64,000 bases of DNA from Bacteroides sp. (GTDB lineage Bacteria > Bacteroidota > Bacteroidia > Bacteroidales > Muribaculaceae): contig JAAVCX010000011.1 in NCBI GenBank assembly GCA_014802105.1, forward strand, positions 1 through 64,000. Reading direction: 5' to 3'. The notes below the pieces were generated by a model that was not told the DNA's origin, searched no databases, and saw nothing but the letters and a program-made list of their open reading frames with translations. Each line of letters opens with the position of its first letter. The first letter of the stretch is position 1. Position numbers and translations under genes: made by a program. Shown here one piece after another: positions 26,859-35,844 of this stretch.

Positions 26859-28454
26859 ATGATGGACGCAAAGACCACCATTGAGGCCGGAAAAGCGGTG
26901 CTCGGCATCGAGCTCGGCTCGACCCGCATCAAGGCCGTGCTCACCGACGCCGAGATGCGCCCCATAGCCCAGGGTGTCCACGACTGGGAAAACCAGCTCT
27001 CCGACGGACTCTGGACTTACAGCATCGAGGCTATCCTCTACGGCCTTCAGAACTGTTACGGCTCGCTGCGCGAGGATGTGACCCGTCGCTATGGCATAGA
27101 GATCAAGTCGCTCGCCTCGATAGGCATCAGCGCGATGATGCACGGCTACATGCCCTTCGACGCTTCGGGAGAGATACTCTGTCCGTTCCGCACCTGGCGC
27201 AACACCAACACCGGCGCGGCCGCTGAGAGACTATCGGCTCTCTTTGATTTCAACATACCCCTGCGCTGGAGCATCTCCCACCTCTATCAGGCCATCCTCG
27301 ACCATGAGCCCCACGTGGCCCGCATCAGCTTCCTGACCACTCTGGCCGGATATATCCACTGGAAACTCACCGGCGAGAAAGTGCTCGGCATAGGCGACGC
27401 CTCGGGCATGATACCTGTCGATCCGGCCACCAAGGACTATAACGAGAGAATGGTCTCGGAGTTTGACTCACTGATAGCTCCCCAAGGCTTCCCCTGGAAA
27501 CTGCGCGACATCCTGCCCAAGGTGCTCGTGGCCGGAGAGAAAGCCGGAGAGCTCACCGAGAGCGGTGCCCGCCTGCTCGACGCTTCGGGACATCTGCAAC
27601 CGGGAGTCATCTTCTGTCCTCCCGAAGGGGATGCCGGTACCGGCATGACCGCCACCAACGCCGTGCTCAAACGCACGGGCAATGTCTCGGCAGGTACCTC
27701 ATCGTTCTCCATGATAGTGCTCGACAAGGAGCTCTCGCGCCCTTATGAGGTCATCGATATAGTCACGACCCCCGACGGCTCGCCCGTGGCGATGGTACAC
27801 TGCAATAACTGCACCTCCGACCTCAATGCCTGGGTGGGAGTCTTCCGCGAATTTCTCCGCGTCATGGGAGCCGACACTGATCTCGACACCCTCTATGGCC
27901 GGCTCTACAATCACGCTCTCACAGGCGATGCCGACTGTGGAGGCCTGTTGAGCTACAACTTCTTCTCGGGCGAGCCGGTAGTAGGCCTGGCCGAGGGACG
28001 TCCCATGCTCGTGCGCAAGGCTACCGACCGTTTCACTCTGGCCAATCTCATGAGGGCCAATCTCTATGCCTCGGTGGCAGTGCTCAAGATCGGCAACGAC
28101 ATCCTCTTCAACAAAGAGAAAGTCATCGTCGACCGCATCACCGGCCACGGTGGTCTCTTCAAGACCCCCGGCGTAGGCCAGAGAGTGTTGGCGGCAGCCC
28201 TCAACTCACCCATCTCGGTGATGGAGACCGCCGGCGAAGGCGGAGCCTGGGGCATAGCCCTGCTCGCGGCCTATACAGTCGACAATCCCGAGGGGCTATC
28301 GCTCGCTCAATGGCTCAACGACCGTGTGTTTCACGGAGCCAAAGGCCACGAGATAGCCCCCGATGCCGCCGATGTGGCCGGGTTCGAAGCCTTCACCGAG
28401 CGTTTCAGCGCCTGCATCCCTGTCGAGACGGCTGCCACCGAGCTGCTCAAGTGA
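26859..28454 (+). CDS. FGGY-family pentulose kinase, probable L-ribulokinase
   Basis: Phosphorylates L-ribulose, the step between AraA and AraD, inferred from context. The 531 residues have the FGGY two-domain fold: GIELGSTRIKAVLTD at about 17-31 (phosphate loop 1), the MHGYMPFD segment near 95, PEGDAGTGMTATNAV near 255 and the FKTPGVGQRVLAAAL region with GEGGAWGIALLAAY near 455. By sequence it resembles xylulokinase-type proteins more than enteric AraB, which I recall also being true of the Bacteroides ara operon. Two ATGs are adjacent at 26859 and 26862; I take the first. Last gene of the operon, followed by a terminator at 28485-28520. Confidence 0.9.
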   Translation: MMDAKTTIEAGKAVLGIELGSTRIKAVLTDAEMRPIAQGVHDWENQLSDGLWTYSIEAILYGLQNCYGSLREDVTRRYGIEIKSLASIGISAMMHGYMPFDASGEILCPFRTWRNTNTGAAAERLSALFDFNIPLRWSISHLYQAILDHEPHVARISFLTTLAGYIHWKLTGEKVLGIGDASGMIPVDPATKDYNERMVSEFDSLIAPQGFPWKLRDILPKVLVAGEKAGELTESGARLLDASGHLQPGVIFCPPEGDAGTGMTATNAVLKRTGNVSAGTSSFSMIVLDKELSRPYEVIDIVTTPDGSPVAMVHCNNCTSDLNAWVGVFREFLRVMGADTDLDTLYGRLYNHALTGDADCGGLLSYNFFSGEPVVGLAEGRPMLVRKATDRFTLANLMRANLYASVAVLKIGNDILFNKEKVIVDRITGHGGLFKTPGVGQRVLAAALNSPISVMETAGEGGAWGIALLAAYTVDNPEGLSLAQWLNDRVFHGAKGHEIAPDAADVAGFEAFTERFSACIPVETAATELLK

Positions 28455-28484
28455 TCCCGACTTCACGTTTTTCATTATAAAGAG

Positions 28485-28520
28485 ACAGCCTCTGCTCACC
28501 TTGCGGTGGGTAGAGGCTGT
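28485..28520 (+). terminator. Terminator of the arabinose operon
   Basis: ACAGCCTCT (28485-28493) pairs with AGAGGCTGT (28512-28520); the stem continues with CACC/GGTG around a TTGC loop with a small internal mismatch. It is followed by a T-rich stretch (TTCCTTTAATT) and lies 31 bp after the kinase stop. A second, weaker GAGGTCA/TGACCTC repeat lies further on near 28545-28572 and may serve the converging gene. Confidence 0.75.
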
Positions 28521-28589
28521 TCCTTTAATTATCTGTATCCCCGGGAGGTCAATCACCTTGAGCGTGACCTCAGGGATAAATATGTTTCG

Positions 28590-29144
28590 TTACTGCTCTA
28601 TACCGGGCTTCATGTCATAGGAGAGCATTGCCAGCGAGAAGCCCCAGTAGATAAAGGCAAGTGAAGTGATGAAGCTGGTCATTGCAACATCCTGGATCCA
28701 ACCGGCTTCGATGAAGAAGAAACCGATGAGCATCAGCAGGATACCGTTGATAAGCTGGAGCCACCAGTAGCGACGGCCGCTATTCTGTACCGACGAGCAC
28801 AAGGCGCTGATACCCCAGAAGATGAAGATGAAGGCAAGGAAATAGGGGAAGACTGCCTCAGAGAGCACTACCGAACGTACCATCATGAAACCGATGAACA
28901 TATCGATGATACCGCCGGCCAGCCACCAGCCCCAGCCTTTACCCATCTTGGGGCCTGAAGCCTGAAGAAGCTGAACGATACCTACGAGAATAAGCAGCCA
29001 GCCGAAGAGCTGTGAAGCGATTGCATATCCTGCCATGGGCCAGAACCAATAGGCGAAACCACATACGACCATAAGGATACCTGCGAGGAGCACTACCCAC
29101 CAATAGCGGGACACTCCCATAAAACTGTTAAATAGAGCTTTCAT
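28590..29144 (-). CDS. HdeD-like DUF308 membrane protein
   Basis: A 184-residue inner-membrane protein with six hydrophobic helices in three hairpin pairs, each with the small-residue pattern of the HdeD/DUF308 family (for example WWVVLLAGILMVVCGFAYW and later LFGWLLILVGIVQLL). Family members are linked to acid or envelope stress in enteric bacteria, but no biochemical activity is established. The three pairs look like internal repeats, with Trp residues at the membrane interface. It stands alone between two terminators. No good Bacteroidota promoter was found in its 5' region; a plus-strand promoter overlaps its leader (29164-29193). Confidence 0.85.
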   Translation of the reverse strand: MKALFNSFMGVSRYWWVVLLAGILMVVCGFAYWFWPMAGYAIASQLFGWLLILVGIVQLLQASGPKMGKGWGWWLAGGIIDMFIGFMMVRSVVLSEAVFPYFLAFIFIFWGISALCSSVQNSGRRYWWLQLINGILLMLIGFFFIEAGWIQDVAMTSFITSLAFIYWGFSLAMLSYDMKPGIEQ

Positions 29145-29163
29145 AACGTGTAGCTTTTAATAG

Positions 29164-29193
29164 TTGAAATTGATGATTATAATTTTATATTTG
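29164..29193 (+). promoter_or_regulatory. Orphan plus-strand promoter in a minus-strand gap
   Basis: TTG (29164-29166), 19 bp, then TATATTTG (29186-29193) fits the Bacteroidota consensus. It points away from the HdeD gene, and no plus-strand gene lies ahead. A terminator with a plus-strand T6 run follows at 29300-29354, so a short transcript of about 155 nt is predicted. Confidence 0.5.
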
Positions 29194-29199
29194 TAATTA

Positions 29200-29355
29200 T
29201 AACATTCCCTCAGTTAAAAAGGTTTTTGCTCCGGTTCACAAAATCACTTGCGGGGCATGTTGACAATATCCCGGTATTCTGACATCATGACATAAATAAA
29301 TCGGCGACAAAAATCAAGGCTGTGACTCTTGATTCTTTTGTCGCCGATGTTTTTT
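29200..29355 (+). ncRNA. Candidate small RNA between HdeD-like and GH13 genes
   Basis: Bounded by the orphan promoter 29164-29193 and the hairpin 29300-29348 plus T6 (29350-29355). The predicted transcript is about 155 nt, contains no plausible reading frame, and its start would lie opposite any long leader of the HdeD-like mRNA. Support is the promoter-terminator pairing only; the hairpin could simply be the terminator of the GH13 gene coming from the other side. Confidence 0.35.
29300..29348. terminator. Long bidirectional terminator hairpin
   Basis: Arm 29300-29318 (core ATCGGCGACAAAA) pairs with 29328-29348 (core TTTTGTCGCCGAT) with a 2-nt bulge. It is followed on the plus strand by G and T6, and on the minus strand by TTTATTTATG. 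It lies 23 bp past the stop of the GH13 gene. Confidence 0.8.
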
Positions 29356-29371
29356 CCAGGGAGGCGGTCGT

Positions 29372-31066
29372 TTACTTCCTGATGTCCTTGTGGCGTATCT
29401 TCCACACCACGGCTTCGCTGGGTGGGATCATGGTGCGGAACGGCTGATCGGCACTGAGCTGCTTGATGTCCCGTTGACCGCTCAGCAGCTCGCGGGCCTC
29501 GACGGTGCCCTGAGGTATATTCAGCATCTCCAGCGCATGGAGCGGAATATTGATGGCCAGGTCACACGACTCAGCGCCGAAGTTGACCGCTATCAGCAGT
29601 GTCTCTCCGTCAAAACTACGCAGGAAGACATACTGGCGGTGAGGGTTGAGCGTGGGGTTCTCGTAGTTGACATACATCAGGTCATAGAACCGGCCCTGAG
29701 AGATGGCCTTTTCGGAGTTGCACAGTTGCAGGATAGAGGCATAGCGAGAGCGTAGCCAGCGCTCGCGCGGAGTGAGCTGAGAGCCGTCGGGGTTACCCTC
29801 GTTATACCAGCGTCTCAGAGTAGGCACGCTCCAGTAGTCAAAGATGGTGGTGCGCCCGTCATAACCGCTGAAACCCTCAGAGTCAGTGGCCTGCTCGCCC
29901 AGCTCCTGGCCGGCATAGATCATCATGGGGCCGGTCGAGATCATAGAGCTCACTACCAGCGAGGGGATCACCTTGGCGGGATCGCCGGCATAGAAACGGG
30001 AGCCGAAACGCTGCTCGTCATGATTTTCGAGGAAGTTGAGCATGTGGTGCTGTATCCCCTCGACCGTCTGCCAGCAATTGGTGATCGTGGCGGCCGAGAA
30101 GTTGTGACACTGGATGCCGCGAAGCGTGTCGTAGAGATTTACCTTATCATAGAGATAGTCAAAACCTCCCAGATGAATGAAGTCGCGGTAGAGATTGACA
30201 TCATAGATCTCGGCAATGAATTTCACATGGGGAAAGCGATCCTTGACATTGGGGATGGCCCACTGCCAGAACTCCAGAGGCACCATGAACACCATGTCGC
30301 AACGGAAAGCATCGACCCCCTTGGAAGCCCAGAAACGCAGGATGTTGAGCATCTTGAACCAGGTGTCGGGGATGGGGTCGAAATGGGTGGAGCCGTCTCC
30401 GAGATCGCGCCCGTAGTTGAGCTTCACGGTCTCATACCAGTTGTTGCAGTCGGGAAACGCCGAGACACAGTCGTCGCCGGTGACCTTGGCCGGAAACTCC
30501 ACGTATGCCTTCTTCCCGGTGCCCAGATCGATGGACGGGGCGAAGAGCTGACGGGTGATATAATAATAATTGTTGGAGGCCTTGAAGAAATAATTGGTGT
30601 CGTCATGGGCTCCGAAATCCTCGACTCCTGCGGGGGCGGCGTCGGAGTGATAGCGACGCGCCGTGTGGTTGGGCACAAAGTCTATGATCACTTCGAGACC
30701 TGCATCGTGGGTGCGGGCCACCAGAGCTTCAAACTCGGCCATACGGTCGGGGACACTCTCGGCTATATCCGGGTCGATGTCATAATAGTCCTTGATAGCG
30801 TATGGCGATCCGGCCTGTCCTTTCACCACGTGGGGATTGTCAGCCGGGACTATGCCCTGATCGGTGTAGTCGGTCTTGGTGGCATGTTCGATCACGCCGG
30901 TGTACCACACCGAGGTGACTCCGAGCTCCTTGATCGAGGCGAGCACCTTGTCGGTGATCCTGTTCATCTTGCCTGAACCGTTCTGAGCGATGGTGCCGTT
31001 GGGCACACAATTGGTGCAGGTGTTGGTGAGCAGTCGGGGAAATACTTGATAGATAATCTGTTTCAC
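29372..31066 (-). CDS. GH13 alpha-amylase family enzyme, cytosolic
   Basis: Acts on alpha-1,4-glucans or maltooligosaccharides. The (beta/alpha)8 barrel motifs are in order: VIIDFVPNH near 135, nucleophile Asp in GVDAFRCDMV (about 257), acid/base Glu in FIAEIYD (about 285) and the transition-state Asp in FLENHDEQR (about 350). A C-terminal beta-sandwich follows from about 470. There is no signal peptide, so it should be intracellular, degrading imported malto-oligosaccharides or glycogen. The N-terminus carries a CxxC pair (NTCTNC). 564 residues is within range. It lies 33 bp downstream of the patatin gene on the same strand and is probably co-transcribed with it. Confidence 0.92.
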   Translation of the reverse strand: MKQIIYQVFPRLLTNTCTNCVPNGTIAQNGSGKMNRITDKVLASIKELGVTSVWYTGVIEHATKTDYTDQGIVPADNPHVVKGQAGSPYAIKDYYDIDPDIAESVPDRMAEFEALVARTHDAGLEVIIDFVPNHTARRYHSDAAPAGVEDFGAHDDTNYFFKASNNYYYITRQLFAPSIDLGTGKKAYVEFPAKVTGDDCVSAFPDCNNWYETVKLNYGRDLGDGSTHFDPIPDTWFKMLNILRFWASKGVDAFRCDMVFMVPLEFWQWAIPNVKDRFPHVKFIAEIYDVNLYRDFIHLGGFDYLYDKVNLYDTLRGIQCHNFSAATITNCWQTVEGIQHHMLNFLENHDEQRFGSRFYAGDPAKVIPSLVVSSMISTGPMMIYAGQELGEQATDSEGFSGYDGRTTIFDYWSVPTLRRWYNEGNPDGSQLTPRERWLRSRYASILQLCNSEKAISQGRFYDLMYVNYENPTLNPHRQYVFLRSFDGETLLIAVNFGAESCDLAINIPLHALEMLNIPQGTVEARELLSGQRDIKQLSADQPFRTMIPPSEAVVWKIRHKDIRK

Positions 31067-31099
31067 TTGAGATTGGATATTAATAATAAGTGGCAGCGC

Positions 31100-31894
31100 T
31101 CACGGATGGCGGAAGCCTGCGTTGAGAAGCTGCTGCATGGTGGAGTCGTAGCCTGAGCGGAACACCCGGTTGATCTCCTTGAGATTAAACACTTTATAGG
31201 TTGCTATATCGTCGATATTGACAGCCAGGTCACATAGCTCCATCTGAGCTATGGTGTTGGCCTTCACGAGTATGTCGTAGGTGAGCTGTGCCACGTCGAG
31301 CAGAGTCTTGGGCTGGTTGCGCTTGGGGAGCGGAGAGCAGTTGATACCTATGAGATACTTGCACTTCTCGCGCAGACACCAGGCCGGGAGGTTGGCCACC
31401 ACGCCACCGTCGACATAGGTGACACCGCCTATCTTGACCGGCTTGAACACTATCGGTATGCTGCACGAGGCCGAGACACACTCCCCGATGTCGCCCGACG
31501 AGAACGACACCGCCTTATTGGCCAGCAGGTCGGTGGCACAGACCTGGGTGGGCAGCGGTAGCTCTGAGATGTCCTTATACTTACCCAGGTGGTGGCGCAG
31601 GAATTTCTTGAAGCCGTCCATCGAGAAAAAACCGTCGCGGGGTACCCCTATCTCGGCAAAGTCGGTGAACTTGGCGTCAGAGAAAACCTTGAGGATCTCG
31701 GCCGGTCTCATGCCGGCGGCATAGAGCACCGAGACTACCGATCCGGCACTCACGCCGGCTATGGCATCGGGACGGATCCCCATCTCCTCCAGAGCCTGCA
31801 AAGCACCGGCATGGGCAAAGCCACGCGCACCGCCTCCGCTCAGGACGAGCCCTATCCTGTAAGGCTTTCTTGAAAACTTAAACCTGTCAAGCAT
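31100..31894 (-). CDS. Patatin-like phospholipase
   Basis: A 264-residue cytosolic-looking protein of the RssA/YchK type. It has the oxyanion loop LSGGGARGFAHAGAL near 18-32, the nucleophile elbow GVSAGS (about 43-48) and the Asp of the Ser-Asp dyad in DGGVVANLP near 162. Such enzymes are acyl hydrolases or phospholipases; substrate is unknown. The length matches the small bacterial patatins that lack an outer-membrane barrel, and no signal peptide is present. Transcribed from the promoter at 31923-31930 and followed by the GH13 gene. Confidence 0.93.
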   Translation of the reverse strand: MLDRFKFSRKPYRIGLVLSGGGARGFAHAGALQALEEMGIRPDAIAGVSAGSVVSVLYAAGMRPAEILKVFSDAKFTDFAEIGVPRDGFFSMDGFKKFLRHHLGKYKDISELPLPTQVCATDLLANKAVSFSSGDIGECVSASCSIPIVFKPVKIGGVTYVDGGVVANLPAWCLREKCKYLIGINCSPLPKRNQPKTLLDVAQLTYDILVKANTIAQMELCDLAVNIDDIATYKVFNLKEINRVFRSGYDSTMQQLLNAGFRHP

Positions 31895-31922
31895 ATATCA
31901 GATTGAAAAATTTTTCCGACTG

Positions 31923-31930
31923 CAAAGGTA
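31923..31930 (-). promoter_or_regulatory. Promoter -7 element for the patatin-GH13 unit
   Basis: TACCTTTG on the minus strand (31930-31923) matches TAnnTTTG, with a TTTAA stretch roughly 17-20 bp upstream as a weak -33. Transcription would start near 31917, giving a short leader of about 22 nt before the ATG at 31894. Confidence 0.55.
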
Positions 31931-31990
31931 ACAATTCCGCGGATTAAAGCTACACCTTTTCACCCACTTATTCTTATTTGACAGCCCGAG

Positions 31991-34489
31991 TCATTGTATG
32001 GAATTGCGCGCTATCACGAAGACACTCGAATAGGGTGCCAGCGAGAGCTCCCCGACTTCACTACGACGCTCGAGAGTGAGAGGATCCCAGAGCTCGATGT
32101 CGGCCGAGGAGGTGCGCGGTTCTATCGGGCCTGTCCAGGGCTCGGCGCTATGGTTGTAGACAAAGTATATATCGGCTCCGTCGGCCGCGCGGTGGCAGAA
32201 ATAGACCTTATCGTCAGGACGATCATTGCTCCTGATCCTGAGATCGGGACTCAGACCGGCCTGCTCCAGGGCCCCGGCGAGAGTCTCGCCCCGGTCACAG
32301 CGCACTATGATCATTCCCCTCTTCTCAAGCTCGTCAAAGAGGCTCTCCGACTCGGCCGACACCGAGCTGCGCGCCTGCACGGCGAGCACTTTGTAGGCAG
32401 GCGACAGCTCAGAGGGATGATCCATCCAGTGGCGCAGCGAGGCAAGCGTAGCACAGTCAAACTGATACCCTTCGGGGATCTCGGGGAGCTTGTAGGTCAT
32501 GGTCTTGACGGGCACCTCGTCGCCGAGATAGACCAATATATCGACCACCGGACGCCCCGTCTGAAGCATCTGTGAGCAGCGTGCCTGATACTCCCAGAAG
32601 TGGTCGCGGCTCTTGTCCCAGGCCGGATTGTGACGATGGAAGATATAGGGATGGGCACTCTGAGTGTCATCATATTTGCGGTCGAGCCAGGGCTGATAGG
32701 TCGAGGCACACACCACAAACTCGTTCACTCCCCGACAATAGGCGATATTGGCTATGCGCAACAGGTGGTGCCAGCCACGCTCCTTCCAGTCGCTGTCGGC
32801 CGAGTCTGTCGGGAAAAAGTAGGGAGTGTCGGTGAAGGCTTCGCCCGAAGCCACCCGCCTACCATAGAGATGGGCGGCCGACGAGGCATCGAGACAATCG
32901 TAATTGCCATCACTCTGATAGGCCCAGAACTCCCCCTGAGGCTTGGCGGTCACTCCTCGCGAGGCTATATTGTCGTTGACACAGCCCAACATGGCCTGGG
33001 AGGTGAAGACAACCCCGTCGCGACGACACAGAGAGTCGAGCGTGCCGTAAAACTGTTCCCTCACCAATTGACTGATTGTCAGCCTAAAATCTTTCAGAAA
33101 CTTCTCGGTGGCCCGACGGCTGCCTACTATATATCCGCCCAAAGCCGGGAGCCAGGGAGTGATGTCGTAGCCCCTGAGACGCCTGAAATGGGAGGGCATC
33201 TCCTGAGTCCAGTTAGCTATACCGGCCTCGTGACTGTCGAGCTGCATCCCTTCGGGGGCACATCCTATGGCCGCGAGCGAATCGTGTACAGCCTTGAAGT
33301 AACTGTTGTAATGGAGCCGGGCGGCCTCGGCGCTGAGCACATCGGCCTCGAGCCAAGTCTTGGAGGAGAGTTGCTGTCCGTCCCACACGATGTTTTTACG
33401 TCCGTGTTTGGCCTGGCCGCCGGTAGGCACATATCCGATAATCACCTCTCCGGCAAACGGCACGAAATCCTCATCGACACGATAGTCGTAAGGTCGCCAG
33501 GCTATCTCGCTGCGCAATCCCGACTTCTCCTCCCAGTTGTCGGTCATGTCGTAGCCCATGAGTCTCACGTCGCTGAGCTGGAGTTTACGGTAGCGGTTCT
33601 GATTGGGAGGGACGGGAGTAGTGCGCATGGCTGCGGCCGCGCTGTCCTCTTCAAGCCAGTCGTGAATCCTCACCCTGAAATGGCGTGCACTGACTGCAGG
33701 GAAGTTGATAGTGCGCTGACGCGATTTATGACCTATGACATCCTCCACGCCGCGCAGATCGGTGACAACGTTCCATTTCAGGCCGTCGTCGCTCCACTCG
33801 AGCTGCCCCACAGGGGGGAAGTGGACATATCCGGCACCCGAATACAATTCCTGAGGTTTGCCCGACACATTCATGGATCCGAACGATCCCTTGCCGCGAG
33901 GAGTGACATTATAGCTGATGGTGCGCAATTGGGTGGGACGGCCGAAATCAACCTCGATCGTTGCCGATTGATTGTCGGTGAGAGTGATTTTGTCACCCAC
34001 CACGAGAGTGTCGGCTATCTCGTCAACGACGGGAACCGACAGGCGTATCAGTTCCCTGAAGCCGGCGGGAGCCGACTCTCCGGGACGCAGAGTGACGATC
34101 TTTTTCATGCCCGTCTCGGGAGTAATCCACGGGCCGCCGGCCACATATCCGTTGGTCGAAGCCATGTCGAAAGTCAGGCCGAGCTCCCGGGCCTTGAGAG
34201 CAGCATATCTGAGCATCTCCCACCACTCGGCCGACATCGACGGGGAGGCCCCATCCTGCTTGCCGTGGGTCTGATCATAGAAAACCACTCCGCCGATCCC
34301 GGCTTCCTTGAAAGCCGTAAGGTCGGCATCTATACCCTCACGGGTGGTCTCGGTCTCGCCGTGAAACCACCACAGTTTGGTGCGGGCCTCGCGCGAGGGA
34401 TGCACAAAGCTCTCCCACAGATCCTCGCCGCCGGCTGCCATCAACGATGTCGGCAGGAGGATAGCCGAAATTAAAAACTTAAACTTCAT
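31991..34489 (-). CDS. GH106-like glycoside hydrolase, exported
   Basis: Probable alpha-L-rhamnosidase-type enzyme (GH106) acting on pectic or bacterial glycans in the periplasm. A signal peptide (MKFKFLISAILLPTSLMAAG) is followed by the family's N-terminal barrel strands: TKLWWFHGETETTREGIDADL and KEAGIGGVVFYDQ. Later features are GMQLDSHEAGIANW near 405 and the GEAFTDTPYF segment near 545, both carrying acidic residues in positions expected of a catalytic barrel. At 832 residues it is shorter than the roughly 1000-1100 usual for GH106, ending soon after a domain with IELWDPLTLERR. No SusC/SusD partner or regulator adjoins it. Family call is from N-terminal motifs; specificity is not provable. 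Confidence 0.72.
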   Translation of the reverse strand: MKFKFLISAILLPTSLMAAGGEDLWESFVHPSREARTKLWWFHGETETTREGIDADLTAFKEAGIGGVVFYDQTHGKQDGASPSMSAEWWEMLRYAALKARELGLTFDMASTNGYVAGGPWITPETGMKKIVTLRPGESAPAGFRELIRLSVPVVDEIADTLVVGDKITLTDNQSATIEVDFGRPTQLRTISYNVTPRGKGSFGSMNVSGKPQELYSGAGYVHFPPVGQLEWSDDGLKWNVVTDLRGVEDVIGHKSRQRTINFPAVSARHFRVRIHDWLEEDSAAAAMRTTPVPPNQNRYRKLQLSDVRLMGYDMTDNWEEKSGLRSEIAWRPYDYRVDEDFVPFAGEVIIGYVPTGGQAKHGRKNIVWDGQQLSSKTWLEADVLSAEAARLHYNSYFKAVHDSLAAIGCAPEGMQLDSHEAGIANWTQEMPSHFRRLRGYDITPWLPALGGYIVGSRRATEKFLKDFRLTISQLVREQFYGTLDSLCRRDGVVFTSQAMLGCVNDNIASRGVTAKPQGEFWAYQSDGNYDCLDASSAAHLYGRRVASGEAFTDTPYFFPTDSADSDWKERGWHHLLRIANIAYCRGVNEFVVCASTYQPWLDRKYDDTQSAHPYIFHRHNPAWDKSRDHFWEYQARCSQMLQTGRPVVDILVYLGDEVPVKTMTYKLPEIPEGYQFDCATLASLRHWMDHPSELSPAYKVLAVQARSSVSAESESLFDELEKRGMIIVRCDRGETLAGALEQAGLSPDLRIRSNDRPDDKVYFCHRAADGADIYFVYNHSAEPWTGPIEPRTSSADIELWDPLTLERRSEVGELSLAPYSSVFVIARNSIQ

Positions 34490-34664
34490 CTATTCCAAGA
34501 GGGTGTTTTATAATCAGTAATTTAATTTCTGCAGAGACACACTACTCACACATCAATTCTGTGTATCAGCATCTTATCGACCGATACACGAGCCGTGCGT
34601 ACCTATACCTGCATTTTTGACACAGCCTCCTCTACAAAATTATTAAAAATAGCCGAGAATTTGC

Positions 34665-34672
34665 TAAATTTG
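34665..34672 (+). promoter_or_regulatory. -7 element giving a possibly leaderless delta' mRNA
   Basis: TAAATTTG (34665-34672) ends 4 bp before the ATG at 34677. If used, transcription would start at or beside the start codon. No good -33 TTTG lies 19-21 bp upstream. The rest of the 187-bp gap (34490-34676) is AT-rich; on the minus strand TAATTTTG (34642-34635) could be the -7 element of the GH106-like gene. Confidence 0.4.
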
Positions 34673-34676
34673 CTAT

Positions 34677-35807
34677 ATGAAATTCAGTGATATACCGGCG
34701 CGGGAGTCAGTCAAGCGCCAGCTCAAAGAAATGGCGGCCTCGGGCCGGGTGCCCCACGCCCTGCTGATACACGGTCAGTCGGGTGGAGGCAAATTCATGC
34801 TTGCCAGGGTCTTTGCCCAACTGCTCCATTGCGAGCACCCCGGGGCCGACGGAGAGCCATGTGAAGTGTGTGCCCAGTGTCAACGCCACCGTTCAGGCAG
34901 CCAGATCGACACCCTGATGGTGTTTCCCGTGGTTAAGGACGAGAAACACCGGGCTCCCGTCTCTGACGACTATCTCGAGGAGTTCCGCGAGTTCATGCGC
35001 CTGAGTCCATATATGGACTTTGACCGCTGGGCCTCATCGTTTGACAAGAAAAACGCTCAGCCTCAGATCTATGTGAGCGAGAGCGAAGCCCTGGAGCGTC
35101 GTCTGGCCGTCTCGGCCTCGACCGCCCGCTACAAGATAGTGCTCTTCTGGCTGCCCGAGAAGATGAACGAGGCTGCCGCCAACAAGTTGCTCAAACTGCT
35201 CGAAGAGCCTGCGCCCGACACCGTGTTCATCATGGTCAGCAACAACGCCTCAGCCATTCTCCCGACTATCCTCTCGCGATGCCGCCCCATCGAGGTGCTC
35301 AGACTCGATGATGCCTCGGTGGCCTCGGTGCTCGAGGAGCGCCTGGCCATGGACAGTGCAGACGCCCTGGCCGTGGCCCACGTGGCACTGGGCGATGTCA
35401 ACGTGGCCCTGCGCTCGGCCGACGCTACGAGTGTCAGCCGACTGTTTTTCGACATGTTTGTCTCCCTGATGCGCCTGGCCTATCAGCGCGATGTCAAGGC
35501 TCTCCGACAATGGAGCGCAGAGCTCACAGCCCTCGGACGCGAGACCGAGATCAAATTCTATGACTACTGCCAGCGGCTCATACGCGAGAATTTCATGTTT
35601 CGCTTCGGAGTCCCTGCCATCACCTACCTCAACCGTCAGGAACAACAGTTCTCCCAGCGTTTCGCACGCTTCATCACCGAGCGCAACGCCGAGGCTATCA
35701 TCCGTCATTTGGGGGAAGCCTCGCGCGACATTGCCGGTAACGCCAACGGCAACATCGTCAACTTTGACTTTGCCGTCAAAATGATCATCCTCATCAAGAA
35801 CTATTAG
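34677..35807 (+). CDS. holB: DNA polymerase III delta' subunit (clamp loader)
   Basis: AAA+ component of the clamp loader that places the beta clamp on primed DNA. 376 residues: a Walker A-like loop GQSGGGKFML near 33-42 in which the usual Ser/Thr after Lys is Phe, so ATP hydrolysis is doubtful, as expected for delta'; a four-Cys zinc module (HCEHP...PCEVCAQC) near 50-68; the sensor-like ANKLLKLLEEPAPDTVFI segment near 165; and the SRC motif in ILSRCRPIEVL near 200. The C-terminal helical collar follows. Start chosen at MKFSDIPARESVK. A MITE-like element separates it from the AddB-like gene. Confidence 0.92.
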   Translation: MKFSDIPARESVKRQLKEMAASGRVPHALLIHGQSGGGKFMLARVFAQLLHCEHPGADGEPCEVCAQCQRHRSGSQIDTLMVFPVVKDEKHRAPVSDDYLEEFREFMRLSPYMDFDRWASSFDKKNAQPQIYVSESEALERRLAVSASTARYKIVLFWLPEKMNEAAANKLLKLLEEPAPDTVFIMVSNNASAILPTILSRCRPIEVLRLDDASVASVLEERLAMDSADALAVAHVALGDVNVALRSADATSVSRLFFDMFVSLMRLAYQRDVKALRQWSAELTALGRETEIKFYDYCQRLIRENFMFRFGVPAITYLNRQEQQFSQRFARFITERNAEAIIRHLGEASRDIAGNANGNIVNFDFAVKMIILIKNY

Positions 35808-35844
35808 TGAGCGGTTCATAGCCGATGTTATGAACCCACTCTTA

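Noticed and set aside
32600-34474. 624-codon open frame antisense to the GH106-like gene
   Set aside because: It is a shadow frame of a gene with signal peptide and family motifs; such antisense frames occur opposite most long genes here, as expected in GC-rich coding DNA.
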